Below, one piece after another: positions 1-11,098 of a DNA stretch of 64,000 bases (the first letter of the stretch is position 1; every line of letters starts with the position of its first letter). Position numbers and translations under genes: made by a program. The notes beneath the pieces are model-generated. The model saw only the letters and a list, made by a program, of their open reading frames with translations. It did not search any database and was not told the DNA's origin. The DNA comes from Evernia prunastri (taxonomy: Eukaryota; Ascomycota; Lecanoromycetes; Lecanorales; Parmeliaceae), in the NCBI GenBank assembly GCA_003184365.1, contig NKYR01000002.1, forward strand, positions 976-64,975, read 5' to 3'.

Positions 1-102
1 GAACGTTAAAACGTTCTCATTGAATTATACTGAGATCACTAACGCCCTCGCTGAGTATGAGGCCGCCCAGTCCGACTCCGTCCAAGTCAGTGAGACAGTC
101 NT

Positions 103-684
103 ATGGTCTTCTTGGACAGCCGCAATATTGAGACCACACGCCCGTCAAAGAAGCTGGGAAACAAGAACGAAGGACCTTTCAAAGTCATTAAGGTCGTGGG
201 ATCTGCATACAAACTCCAACTCCCTCCCACAATGAAGATCCGTCCAGTCGTCAGTCCCAAACTATTGACGCTCGCTCCTAGGGATCCGCTCCCGGGCCAG
301 AAGAATCCTCCCGCAAAGCCAATCGAGACGCCTAAAGGTGACGAATGGGTTGTGGAGGATATCCTAGACTCTCGACGTCATTACAACCAATTGCAGTACC
401 AAGTCAAGTGGAAAGATGATGATGACACCCTGACTTGGTGGAATACTGACAATAATGAGTTTGAGGGGGCCCAGGACGTAGTCAATGACTATCACAGCAA
501 ATATCCGGAGAACCCTGGGCCTCACAACGCTATTGCCAAGTCAAAAAGGCCACGCCGTCTCCGAAATCTCCGAGACCTCGCCACTATCCTCATTCTTTCT
601 GCACGCAGACGACTCGCAGGCCAATCTACAGCGCTGGGGCATCGCTTGCCTGAGGGGGGGGGTAGTGTTACGGACGTACCCTAG
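103..684 (+). mobile_element. 3' end of Ty3/gypsy retrotransposon pol: integrase C-terminus plus chromodomain
   Basis: Only the last part of the polyprotein is inside the window; the reading frame enters from the left edge. Two recognisable parts are visible. The first is the integrase C-terminal module, with the pattern LDSRNI..RPSKKL..KNEGPFKV..Y.LQLP followed by KIRPV. The second is a chromodomain at about residues 78-130, with the pattern WVVEDILDSRR..YQVKWK and a terminal WWNTDNNEFEGAQDVVNDYH. In chromovirus-type gypsy elements this domain is thought to steer integration toward chromatin marks. The frame ends at a TAG just inside the putative LTR. An undetermined base (N) at 101 lies directly before the first ATG, so upstream frame continuity cannot be judged. 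The upstream reading differs from the family, so the copy may be degenerate. Confidence 0.85.
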
Positions 685-890
685 CTGTCAGGTACAAAGG
701 GAGTGTTTATGGCTATGTGTCAGGCACATAGAGTATTTATTGGTCATTGACACATTCTCATTATCACATAGGCTAGCGGGGATTCTTCCTAGTATTTAAG
801 CGCTCTTCTCCTGTGTACATATTCGCTCTTTATCTAGTTGTCTTATTCAATTTACCCCCATTAGACTTGACTCTGGGCACTGTTCTGACA
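650..890 (+). mobile_element. polypurine tract and probable 3' LTR of the gypsy element
   Basis: A G-rich polypurine run (about 650-662) stands immediately before TGTTACGGAC at 666, the expected arrangement of a plus-strand primer tract followed by the LTR 5' end. Within the next 225 bp there is a TATA-like TATTTAAG (about 793-800) followed by a pyrimidine-rich stretch, as in U3/R junctions. A plausible 3' end is TTCTGACA at 890. The 5' LTR is outside the window, so neither the end nor a target-site duplication can be confirmed. The real end could lie further right, up to about 1070. Confidence 0.5.
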
Positions 891-1082
891 TGTACCGGGC
901 ATCAAGTTCCTAAAGAATTTGGGCATTGGGGGCGAGAAGCCCCGGGCAGAACGCCCTTAGAAATCGTGGATGCAGCTAAAAGCGCTCTGAGTGACATTGC
1001 GATTTTTGTCTGTCTAGGGGCCATGGGGCTCGAAGACGTGCCCCGTAGAGGGGGAGGCAATTGTTAGATATGGGCCCAAATA

Positions 1083-1113
1083 GGGTGTCTGCGGCTGTCA
1101 AGCGCAGACACCC
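1083..1113. repeat. perfect 11-bp inverted repeat (hairpin)
   Basis: GGGTGTCTGCG (1083-1093) and CGCAGACACCC (1103-1113) are perfect reverse complements separated by 9 nt. The hairpin lies in the moderately GC-rich stretch between the gypsy remnant and the AT-rich island. Its role is unknown. Confidence 0.75.
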
Positions 1114-1129
1114 TCGAGGCCAGCTTTTT

Positions 1130-2950
1130 TAGCTGAGTGGCTAACACTTTTAGCGTTTGACGAGTTTACGACTCAAATGTTCTATAAAATAATAAGTATA
1201 TTATTTATTTAATGAGAAAGAAAATATATTGAAATATATCTAATAAATTACTTTAGACTTAACACGTTATTTGTTTAGTTATTTTTACTTATTGCAATAT
1301 AATTATATTTATTCTCTAAAAGCTCGATTTAAATCTTTTTAATTAGCTTATCTTTGAAGATTATAAAGATATCTAAAAGTCTTTTATTATCGAATATACA
1401 TTTAATAAGATATGTTTACTCTCTATTGTCGTTTTAAGTTATATAGATCTATAAGTTATTTCTAAAATAAATCACTCTCGTTCTATCAGCGATATCGAGA
1501 GCGAAATCTTTTTTATTTATATTATACGTATTATTCTTCTGAATATCGTACTTTTGAATAATACTCTTAATAAATTAAAATAATCGTAATAGCTTTTCTA
1601 AATTATAAGTGATAGTACGCTTTTAATTTAATAACTAATTAAATCGACTTTATAAATTTAAATGTCTTTCAAGAAAGCTAGCTATTTAGTTTTTATTAAA
1701 TGCTTAATAATCTTCTCTTTTCACGAGTAACTCGATAATTATAAATCTAACTTGAAAAATTCTTAAAAATTAACTTCACTCTACTACTTATAGAATCTAT
1801 TCTTTTAAGACTTTTTTCTCTATAGCGCTAAGTCGCTATAGATTTTTATTTATTTTTTAACGAGATTATATCTAATTAATAACGCGTCTTTTAAGAGTTA
1901 AAGAAGTAATATTATGAAATAATGTAATTGCTTTAATAGAAGATTTTTGATTCTTTAAAAGAGCTTTTATATATTTTTCTATTGCATTATCTAGACGTTT
2001 ATACTTTAAGTTCTTCTTTATAATCTTACAAATCTTATTAGTCTTACAAGTCTTGCGAGCTTTTGAGATCTTGTTATGGATCTGGCATGTGTTCTCCAGC
2101 CCAAGCCTCGGAGTGGAATAACGTTGCTCCGGAGAAGGATATCTAGCACTCAGTAGCCTTCATATTCAATCAAGCAGTCAACTCCCACCAAAAGTCCATC
2201 GTTCCTTAACAGATCTTTAAAGTCTTTGACGAAGTTATAAATTTTTTATTATAAATAAAAGTGTGATTTGTTTTATTTTTAATCGTCTTGACTAATTATT
2301 AATTAATAATTAATAATCGAGAATTCGAGATTTACAGTAAAGATCTTTGCAGCGAGACTTATAGCGAGACTTACAGCGAGACTTACAGAGAGACTTATAG
2401 AGAGATTTGCAGAGAGACTTATAAATAGACTTATATAGAAACTTACAAATAGATCTGCTGAAGATTTTTATATATACTTTTTATTTCAAATAATAATTGT
2501 TTTTTCAGAACTTTGTTATAAAATTACTATTAATTATGAACTCAATCAAATAGATCTCTCTTATTATTATATGTATAGATATCGTTTAAAGCTATATCGC
2601 GTTATTAATAAATCTCTCTATCGTCATTAATGCTTTATCGCGATTGGATAAATATAATATTTTATAAAGAAAAGTATTTGATAGTACTAATTTAGCGTCT
2701 GCGACTCGATTCGAAAGTAATAAATTAATCAAATTATATTATTTTGATGATTTCTTTTCTGTCTTCTTCTGTCTTTTCTATCTTCTTCGTCTGAGTATAT
2801 AATATTATTCTCACGTTTTTGATTATCATTTGATTATTTCTATATCGATTTTCTTCAAATTGAAGCTCTATAATACTAAAACACTATGCTACTTATAAAA
2901 TATCACTTAAGAGTCTCAAATATAGTATTGTTGTTGCTATAGCCTGTTTC
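1130..2950. other. AT-rich, RIP-like island without genes
   Basis: About 1.8 kb is visibly AT-rich and full of TA dinucleotides and stop codons on all frames, next to a retroelement. This is the usual look of repeats mutated by repeat-induced point mutation, or of an ancient transposon relic. The block 2080-2220 is less AT-rich and may be a small unmutated insertion. I see no coding region. Confidence 0.7.
2352..2455. repeat. degenerate 12-bp tandem repeat (GCGAGACTTACA-like)
   Basis: About eight to nine consecutive imperfect copies of a 12-bp unit resembling GCGAGACTTACA or AGAGACTTATAG. The copies differ mainly by C/T and G/A changes, consistent with decay inside the AT-rich island. Confidence 0.7.
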
Positions 2951-3174
2951 AAATGGTGGACGGATTTTTTGGTGGGGTTTCGGATTTATCGGATTTTAGG
3001 GTACTGCATTAGTAGGTGTGTTGCATTAGTAGGTGAATGCGAGTAAGCGACGGCTTTTTAGTGACGGTTGTCCCACGCCAAGCTTTGCCGACCTCAATCA
3101 CGACTGAGCCAGGAGGACAAAGCGTTCGAAAAATGCAAGGTTAAAAAGGAAGAGATGCATCGTTGTTCTACGAC

Positions 3175-6100
3175 ATGGAGAGTGCAAGAATGAGTGCGCC
3201 TGGCGCTCCCAATGGTGCGCCGGCACCAAACGATCAGATCCCTACACATCCCAGCTTCAGGAGGCAGCGAGCATCCCGAGCCTGTGAGACATGTCATGCG
3301 CGAAAAGTCAGATGTGATGCAGCCTCATTGGGAGTCCCTTGTGAATTACCTTCAGATGTCAACTCACCCATGCCATTGATACTAACGAGCCAACAGGCAC
3401 GAACTGCGTCGCCTTCTCCATTGAATGCAAGATCCCAGCACCTAAACGGAAAAAGACGACTGGCAAATCGAGAGATTCAGACAGGTAGAGTCCCTCATCT
3501 GCGATGTCTGAGAAGGGGCGAAACCCAGGTGAAGCCAGAGCTGGTACGGATTCACGCCTCCGTGCTGGCGCTGGTGCTGGTGGACAGCTCGGTTTGCTGA
3601 AATGGAAGAGTATAATGCAACGCTGATAGCGTCTCCTTTTGTAGTGATCCAGCAGAATCCATTCAGGCCCAATCCCCAAAGCCAGAGAACCCTGCGGGCT
3701 ACGATTTCGACAGACTACGCGACGCGGACTATAGCGCACACGATGGCATGCCAGTCGCCTCCCTGTCGGACGCGCAAGTCGTTCAACAGGGGGGCCAGAA
3801 CCTACATTTGACACACTTTATGAAGCCCAAATTTGCGAGAGCTCCAATCAAGGAAGCTGGAAGGGTCGCATATCTGGGAGAGTCTTCGAATTTGTCCTTG
3901 CTCGTACATGACAGGCATGGCACAACCGATGTTGTGCATTACCCCTTGCCGGATACGGTCAAGGGGTCGCGATCTCAATTGACAGACATGGATGAACTTG
4001 AAGTAAACATATTGCATCAGAGAGGAGCGTTTCTGCTCCCCCCTCGCGCCTTATGTGATGAGCTTGTGGAATCATTCTTCAAATGGGTCGCCCCAGTTGT
4101 GCCTGTCATCAATCGGAGTCGATTTATGACCCGGTATCGCGACACCAAGAACCCGCCTTCCCTACTCCTATTACAGGCTATGTTGCTTGCTGGTTCAAGA
4201 GTGTGTACCAATCCTCAATTGACCGATGCCAATGGGTCAACCACCCCAGCCGCAATGACATTCTACAAGCGTGCAAAAGCATTGTATGACGCCAACTATG
4301 AGGACGATCGCGTTACAATAGTACAAGCCTTGGTGCTGATGGGATGGTATTGGGAAGGTCCCGAAGGTACGACGATGCTGTGGACGTACGCGGTAGATTG
4401 GCTGACATTGAGACGATGAAGATGTGACAAAAAACGTATTCTACTGGACCAGAGTGGCTACTGTGGTGGCCCAAGGATCAGGCATGCATCGAAGGTGGGT
4501 ATTCCGGAGTATCTAGCACCTTGTCTTGATACTTATAGACCAGCAGCGTTGAGGGTTCTCAGCTCAGCAAGCCCGACAAAAGACTGTGGAAACGTATATG
4601 GTGGACGTTATTCACGCGCGACAGATCAGTAGCCGTGGCCCTCGGTCGTCCAGTCCATATCAATACAGATGACTCTGACGTTGAGATGGTTTCCGAAGAC
4701 GACTTTGTCGAGGATGAAGTAGACCAACCGGCAAAGTATCCACCAAATCCGGTTCACGTCCACTTTTTCCTACAATACGTCCGTTTGACCGAAATCATGG
4801 GCTTGGTGCTATCTCAACAGTACTCGGTAGCATCCAAAGCACGGCGCCAGAACGCTATTGATCTCACCCACAGCGACATGGCTCTTGCAGATTGGCTGCA
4901 GAACTGCCCGAAAGAAGTGTACTGGGAGAAGCCGAGGCACAACTTTTGGTCGGCGCTACTCCACGCGAATTACTAGTAAGCAGTGAGCGGGTACGATCTC
5001 TGGGTGCATGACATTGACGTTCACCAGCACGACACTTTGTCTCTTACACAGGGCACATATGCCCCCTGCGACATCAGAAAGTAACGGACAGATGAATGGC
5101 TATCCTACTGACGCTGCTTATCCTTCGAGAAACATTGCTTTTCAGGCTGCAGGAATGATCACTTCAATTATCGAACATTTACAAGAATCAGATGAACTGA
5201 GATTTACTCCGGCTTTCATGTAAGTCCAATACCAAAGCAGGACAGCTGAAATCTTTGACTCACGCTGTGGTACAGTGTGTACAGCCTGTTCTCCGCCCTC
5301 ATTATGCACGTTTATCAGATGCGTTCGTCGGTTCCGTCTGTCGTAGCTGCCACACAAGAACGGCTGCAAATATGCATGAATGCTCTCAAGGAAGTATCAA
5401 AAGTTTGGTTGGTGGCGAAAATGGTCCACACCTTATTTGAGTCCATACTTGGTAACAAGGTGCTCGAAGACAGGCTGCAAAAGGCAGCAGGCAAGAGGCA
5501 TAAGAAACCAAGGATTGAGGACAGACCGCCGCCCGAGAAGGAGGATCAACACCAAAAGCGCAAGTACGACGATATGGAGTTGGGATTTTCCAATGGACCT
5601 CCAGCTCCTCAAGTATCGTACGAGCGATCTCGACCTCAGACTCCAGCGGTAACGCCATCGAGGGACTTGGGACAGCCAAGTTCTACATCGATGGGATCGC
5701 TCAATGTCCGTCAATCAAACGATGCATTCATGGGGAGTTCTCGTAGTAATACACGTCCGCCTACCCCTTTCAACCCTTCCTATTCCATTCCCGCAACACC
5801 TCCGGATCTGTATCTAGTGACCCGTGAGTCGCCGCATATCTCTCAAAACCTCTGGGAGAATTTCCAGCCGGACCAGCTCTTCCCCGAAAGCACCAACATC
5901 GCTATGCCGCCGTTCCCAAATCAGCAAAACCTGGATCCTCAGCTTCAAATGTCACAGGTGCAATCCTCTGGCATGCTGCAACCACCCGTGCAGAACCAGC
6001 AACAAGCTTCTTCACGTAGTGTGCAAGACGCGGCAGGTATGTCCCAAATACCAGGCATACAGCAGCAGGCTCCCGCCTGGCAAGGACAATTCCTAAGCGA

Positions 6101-6297
6101 GAGCCCTGATGACAGTTGGAGTAACAGCAGCCGGGGACAAGGTCCGGTTGTTCCGACGGCACTCAATGTGCAAGATTGGTAAGTCACTCACCTAAAAGAC
6201 CAGTGTAAGAAGCGCAGTTACTGACAGCAGGTAAATGTACAGGTTTCATTTCTTTGGCATGAATGGGGGCGACCTGAGCGGATTGAATGGCTTATAG
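3175..6297 (+). CDS. farA: Zn(II)2Cys6 transcription factor, FarA / cutinase transcription factor 1 type
   Basis: Eight exons: 3175-3340, 3397-3484, 3645-4366, 4422-4494, 4547-4975, 5028-5219, 5276-6178, 6243-6297 (875 aa; total is a multiple of three). The zinc cluster is CX2CX6CX8CX2CX6C at residues 37-66 and is split by the first intron, which carries a perfect TACTAAC branch site. A basic PKRKK linker follows. The middle exons encode the fungal-specific TF domain (VAPVVPVINRSRF, GWYWEGPE, DSDVE). A Q/P-rich tail ends in an aromatic DWFHFFG motif. Members of this family activate fatty-acid catabolism genes (FarA in Aspergillus) or cutinase (CTF1 in Fusarium), binding CCTCGG-like sites; that role is by homology. 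The second intron (160 nt) is unusually long and was chosen because it alone restores frame across an in-frame TAG. The regulator borders a retroelement island on its 5' side. Confidence 0.88.
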
Positions 6298-6726
6298 TCT
6301 TCGTATCTTTGTTGACAAGTTTAGCAGAGGTTGAGCTCAGTGAGAGCTAGCATGAATTGCAAAGTAGTCTTTTGTGTCTTATTCCCAATAATAACCAGGT
6401 ACATAGGTAACCGAATACTCATTACATGATTCCGGAGATTCGATGAGAACATATGTCCCTCGGGGACGACAATTCTAGTGCACTCGTACCCTTCGAGGCG
6501 TTTCACGTTTGAGTAAGTATGCTAGTAGAAATATGCATTGTTTCAAAACTTTGAAACCGTACCTAGTCTCTACTTGTATATTCCGTAAAGATTCTTATTG
6601 ATGTGTAAGAATGAGAGGGATTCCACATGACGATCCCAATGTCAAAGTAGCCTTGTATCACGCTTTGGCTGGTGTAATCCCTCCGCAGCCAAACGTCAAT
6701 GCTGCTTGAACGTGGGCCCCACGGCG
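6298..6726. other. intergenic, farA 3' side to LysM gene 5' side
   Basis: About 430 bp with no credible coding region or RNA gene. It should hold the farA terminator region and the promoter of the LysM gene. I see no repeat. Confidence 0.6.
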
Positions 6727-8460
6727 ATGAACTCCAACAGGCCGTCGTCAGCCACGGCTTCAGCCAGCAGCTCCACAACTCTACGTCCTCGTACCCGTCG
6801 GCAAACGCTTGTAGACGACGAGGTACCTCCCCTTTTAGCAAAAACGCCTAGCTGGCTCGATGGCCCTGCTACGTCGTCTTCCTCTTCGAGAACAGAGTCC
6901 CCAATAAATTGCCTCCGGCAACCAGGAGCAGAAAGAGAAGCACAGAGATCTCGGAGTACCAGCCGCTTCCTCGGAGCACCTAGCATACTTGGGCCTCAGT
7001 CGAACCCATCAACTTTCGCTACAGGCCTCTGGGGAAGCTCATGGTCCTCCCTACAAGGACTTGCGTCCAATCTTCTTGGTGGAGATAACTCTAGGTTGTC
7101 AAGTCCAGGCCGATCGCCACCGCGTAGGCGACGTCCAATAGAAGCCACTCATGGCCGTAATACAAGTGCCCCGCCTGCTCAATGGGGCCCGTCAGGTGGA
7201 GAAAGACAACTTGGCCTGGGGACTCGAGAGGATCGAAGGATGCTTGTACAAGCAAGGAAGCGTGAGGCGCTGTTGGCCGCCAACGCACACTTTACGCCCG
7301 ATGTCTCGGGTCGATACAAGAGGAGGGACTCGGATGAGAGGGACCACACTTCAGCGCCTCCGGGAGAACATGATGACAGAGATGCTTTGGTCTATCTCCA
7401 CAAAGTGAAACCCGAAGACACGCTCGCAGGAGTCATGATCAAATATAATTGCCAACCAAATATCTTCCGGAAGGCAAACAGACTGTGGCCCAACGACAGT
7501 ATACAGGTCCGGAAAACGGTCATTCTACCAGTCGATGCCTGTGGAGTAAAGGGACGAAAAATACCAGAGCCTGGTATCCTTTCGGAGCATCTACAAGATG
7601 GTCGAAACGAAGAACAGATGCCTACGCCCACGGCGTTTCAATCCCCTTGGGGTGCTCTACATGATGGTCCCAAGGAAAAAGGGACACCGTTATCCAGCAT
7701 ACCCACGTCTCCCTCGATTTCAATATCACTCTCTAACCCTGAAGACCCCCCTTGGAAGCATGACTCATGGGTCATGATTGAAGGTTTCTCAGACGCCGTC
7801 GAAATTGCTCGCTTATCACGTAAAACTCTTGGATATTTTCCCCGCAGCAGGCGGAAATCTTTGACGTTCTCAGACGTGGAAACGCCGCCGGGATCTCTTG
7901 ATCTACCGAGAGGAAACCATCAACCTAGCCCACCACGAGTTCAAAATTCTAAGTCGAGATCGTCCTCTGGCTCCTACTTAACTCATCAACTACAAGGCCC
8001 TGGTGGGGTTGGCACGATGGGTAGGGACGTGCGCAGCCCAGGTCCAGCGCAGGATGGGCTAAATAAGCTGTTTGCCGCCCACTTGCCCAGTCTGACTCCT
8101 CGCAAATCGTACGAATCTGTCAACTCGACCTCTTCACATGGTAATGGCGGTATTGAAAACGTGGGTGGGGCCATTGAAGGCTGGATGCGTAAGCTCGCGA
8201 CAAAAGCGGCCAATTCCGTTCAGTCGTCGAACTCTGGGGGAAGACCAGGCGCGGGGGATCTAATTGAATTGAGTGAAGATGCTTTCGAAATTGGAGACGA
8301 CCACGCTGAGGACGAGGAGAGGAAAAGTACGATCAGGACTGCCAACGCTGCATCAGGAGTTGGAGCATGGTCTGCCGAGCAAGAGCTCATGCTAAGAGAA
8401 CACTTTCCGCCAAGGGGGAAGGTGTTTGGGGAGTCTCCACGGAGGGGTAAGAGTGATTGA
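6727..8460 (+). CDS. intracellular LysM-domain protein
   Basis: A single exon of 577 aa beginning at the first ATG of the frame. One LysM module lies at about residues 222-272, with the pattern YLHKVKPEDTLAGVMIKYN..IFRKANRLWPNDSIQVRKTVILPV. The rest is low-complexity Ser/Pro/Arg-rich and likely disordered. No signal peptide or membrane segment is visible, so this is not a secreted chitin-masking effector. It resembles the cytosolic/nuclear LYSMD-type proteins of unknown function found across ascomycetes. The C-terminal part (GAIEGWMRKLATKAANSVQ, then an acidic stretch) looks conserved in style, but I cannot assign a function. Confidence 0.75.
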   Translation: MNSNRPSSATASASSSTTLRPRTRRQTLVDDEVPPLLAKTPSWLDGPATSSSSSRTESPINCLRQPGAEREAQRSRSTSRFLGAPSILGPQSNPSTFATGLWGSSWSSLQGLASNLLGGDNSRLSSPGRSPPRRRRPIEATHGRNTSAPPAQWGPSGGERQLGLGTREDRRMLVQARKREALLAANAHFTPDVSGRYKRRDSDERDHTSAPPGEHDDRDALVYLHKVKPEDTLAGVMIKYNCQPNIFRKANRLWPNDSIQVRKTVILPVDACGVKGRKIPEPGILSEHLQDGRNEEQMPTPTAFQSPWGALHDGPKEKGTPLSSIPTSPSISISLSNPEDPPWKHDSWVMIEGFSDAVEIARLSRKTLGYFPRSRRKSLTFSDVETPPGSLDLPRGNHQPSPPRVQNSKSRSSSGSYLTHQLQGPGGVGTMGRDVRSPGPAQDGLNKLFAAHLPSLTPRKSYESVNSTSSHGNGGIENVGGAIEGWMRKLATKAANSVQSSNSGGRPGAGDLIELSEDAFEIGDDHAEDEERKSTIRTANAASGVGAWSAEQELMLREHFPPRGKVFGESPRRGKSD

Positions 8461-8896
8461 TGTTCATGTGCGACGACTTGGGTGGTCGCATATAGGAGCC
8501 GGCACTGGTGTAACCTCCACTGGAGATTGGAATTGGATTTTATACTCCCTTTGATATCCATTGCGTAGTTCAATACAAGGTTCATAACTTATGCATGACG
8601 AAAGTACGGAGAAGTTGGGCAAGCTGTCAAGGACATGCAGCAGTCATGGATTTTGGCATCTCGTAATCCTACGATTTTGCGGGTACGCTGGCAACTGACT
8701 TCTGTAATTGCGAAGGTGCACAGGATCCACAGTGCTCTGGTAGGTGTTGCTGAAGCGGTCTCATCGCAATCACCGACACTGCCTTCACACACTGCCTCAA
8801 GAGTTAATGAGTAAGCTCCACGTCCATTACTTCGGCGTTCTCATGAAAAAATCCATTCAAATTCTCTTGCTAGTATCTCTTACTAGTAATTGATCA
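8461..8896. other. convergent intergenic region
   Basis: About 435 bp between the 3' ends of the LysM gene (+) and the CoA-binding protein gene (-). It should contain two poly(A) regions. Nothing else is seen. Confidence 0.6.
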
Positions 8897-9461
8897 CTAA
8901 GACTGGCCCATTTCCTTCTCTTTCCTCACTGCCTGCAAAAGGCGATCGCCGTCCACAAGCACACACCACCCTTCATCACCCATTCCTCCATCCCCACCAA
9001 TCCCGGCTTTGAATTCCCTCCTAGCATATTCCAATCCTTCATCGTCAAAACTGCCGGGTTGAAGCCAAACCGAGGATACCCCTGCGTCTTTCGCTTCTCG
9101 AAGGACTTGGAGAGTGACCGAGGGTTGCGTGATAATGCTAATCGAAGTCTCTGCTGGATATGGCAGGGTTGAAGGCGACGGTATAGTGGGATACGTGGTC
9201 GACAAAACGCTAATACTTGGACGTGAGGGAGTTATGGGTTGGACGGGCAAGTCGCGGGCATGATAAAAGGCTAGCACTGGGACGCAAAGTTGATAAATTC
9301 GATGGAGGGAGAACCAAGGGGAGCTTACCCTCGTAACCAAACTTATGAGGAGATTGGCTTGCACCTATGCATGTCAGGTTGCAGTCTTTTCGGACGGCAA
9401 TAGACTGACCTGCCACAGCAAAGTAACTTGAAGAGAAGAAATTTTTCGCCGCTGCTTCCAT
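8897..9461 (-). CDS. CoA-binding domain protein (CoA_binding_2 / Rossmann fold)
   Basis: Three exons on the minus strand: 9461-9410, 9364-9329, 9276-8897 (155 aa, in phase). The rebuilt N-terminus reads AKNFFSSSYFAVAGAS..KFGYEVLAFYHARDLPV, a Rossmann-type GxS nucleotide-binding start. Later blocks are SISIITQP and VWLQPGSFDDEG, then GGDGGMGDEGWCVLVDGDR, which are characteristic of small proteins related to the succinyl-CoA synthetase CoA-binding domain. The length matches stand-alone members. Biochemical role is unknown, though such proteins are often induced in stress. Introns are 45 and 52 nt. The start ATG is about 190 bp from the divergent methyltransferase gene, so the two may share a promoter region. 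Confidence 0.85.
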
Positions 9462-9649
9462 GATCAATTCGGCAACGACGACGTTGGGGAGGTCGCGGGA
9501 GTGGGAGTTGATTGAGGTAAGGTAGTCTTAAGACGTAGGGTACCGGACCTAGTCTACGGGTACTTAGATGGAATCGACTTCTTGGCAGTAGATGGCACAT
9601 CCATATGTGATATTGAGCAGGAACACTGCATTGGCGTTCTATGTAAAGA

Positions 9650-10595
9650 ATGGCACAATTCGTGTTGGTGGTGCTAAGATTAACCCTTTGATAGTAGTGA
9701 AAGCTGACTTCCCAGTAGAAAGCCTACTTTCTCACACGCTTCCTATGCTACGTTCCGTCCTTCTTACCCTCCGTCCCTATACACCACCGTATTGACGTAC
9801 CATCATGGCCCCAGGAACATTTGTGTAGACCTTGGCTGTGGCCATGGAATCGTTGCACGCTCTCTTTCCCACTCATTTTCAAAAGTCATTGGAATCGACC
9901 CGTCCGAAGGAATGATTAAAGAAGCCAATTCCTCAACGTCGCAGGACCGTTATCCCAATCTCATCTTTCGGATTTCGTCTGCGGAGAGCTTAACATTCCT
10001 TGGAAACGAAAGTGTCGATCTCGTGGTGGCAGGCCAGGCGGCGCATTGGTTCGATACCACAGTCTTGTTCCCGGAGCTGGGGAGAATCTTACGACAGAGT
10101 GCTACACTAGCATTCTGGGGGTATACAGATCACGTCTTTGTAGATTATCCGAAGGCAACCAAAATTCTTCACGACTACGCTTATGGTAATGATGAGCGAT
10201 TGCTCGGTCCATATTGGTCACAGCCAGGCAGATCAATGGTAGAAAACAAGCTTCGGGACATCGAACCGCCATCAGATGAGTGGAAAGACGTGCTACGAAT
10301 TGAGTATGAGCCGCGAACCAGTGGACGGAATACTGGCGAAGGCACCATGATTTTGAGCAGGCGGATAGCGCTTGGAGAGTGTATGAACTTCGTTAGAACA
10401 TGGAGCTCGTACAGTGCTTGGCAGGACAAATTTCAAGCCGTGAAGCGTGATAATGGTGGTGAAGGAGATATTGTGGATGAGATGTTCGACAAGATGAGGT
10501 CTGTGGAAGTGGACTGGCAGAAAGAGGAGGTGTGGATGGAGAAAGAGGTTGAGATTGAGTGGGGAAGCGGTCTGTTGCTCGCAAGAAGGAGATGA
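9650..10595 (+). CDS. SAM-dependent methyltransferase, trans-aconitate methyltransferase (Tmt1)-like
   Basis: The main exon is 9716-10595. A tentative first exon of 14 nt (9650-9663, ATG GCA CAA TTC GT) with a 52-nt intron gives 297 aa in phase. The N-terminal exon is the weakest part because its donor, GTTGGT, is unusual. Visible motifs are the substrate-side start TFSHASYATFRPSYP, the class I SAM motif VDLGCGHG, an acidic IGIDPS block, and the family signatures AHWFD, WGYTDHVF, LGPYWSQPGR and FVRTWSSY. The order and spacing match yeast Tmt1, which methylates trans-aconitate, but the substrate here is inferred only. Alternatives are other Methyltransf_11 enzymes. Confidence 0.82.
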
Positions 10596-11098
10596 AGAAC
10601 ACTAAAAAAGAATTTCGACGTGTAGAGGAACTCAGTGGAAGGTACAGAGTATAAGCAAATAAGCAAGGAGATCAGCGATCATCCATGTCCCTCGCGTGAC
10701 ATGTAGATTTTCATCTTCTTCGCTATGCAGACCAAATAAAATGCCTAGAACGGGGTATGGAGTCGGCAAGTGATAAGCGCACTGTATGGCCATAGGGAAG
10801 TGATTGCCTTCGTCCTAGCACTCTGTCATGTCCACTCATGGCGAGGAGGTTATTATTGATTATTTACCTTTTCATTGAAGGTTGGCCTCGGTGTGAAATG
10901 ATAGAATCCAGCGTCAGGTAGGTTTCCTGTGATCCCGACCTTACCCTACACTAGCGCCGTCGATCTTCTCTCTCAACGTCATCGCTCCAGTGGCTCAAGT
11001 GCTAGGTAGTCAAGACCTTTTCTGACAAATCGAGAAGGCCGCAAACAAAACTTCGATCATAGTGATGATGCACTGATGAAATATCACAAAGCCTCAGA
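10596..11098. other. intergenic upstream of rad4
   Basis: About 500 bp with only short chance reading frames. It should contain the rad4 promoter. No recognisable repeat. Confidence 0.6.

Noticed and set aside
3397..3660. farA-like gene as a pseudogene with in-frame TAG and frameshifts
   Set aside because: A single 160-nt GT..AG intron (3485-3644) restores the family sequence KSRDSDSDPAES and the total exon length is a multiple of three.
6727..8460. secreted LysM effector
   Set aside because: No signal peptide, no cysteine-rich small protein architecture; it matches intracellular LysM proteins.
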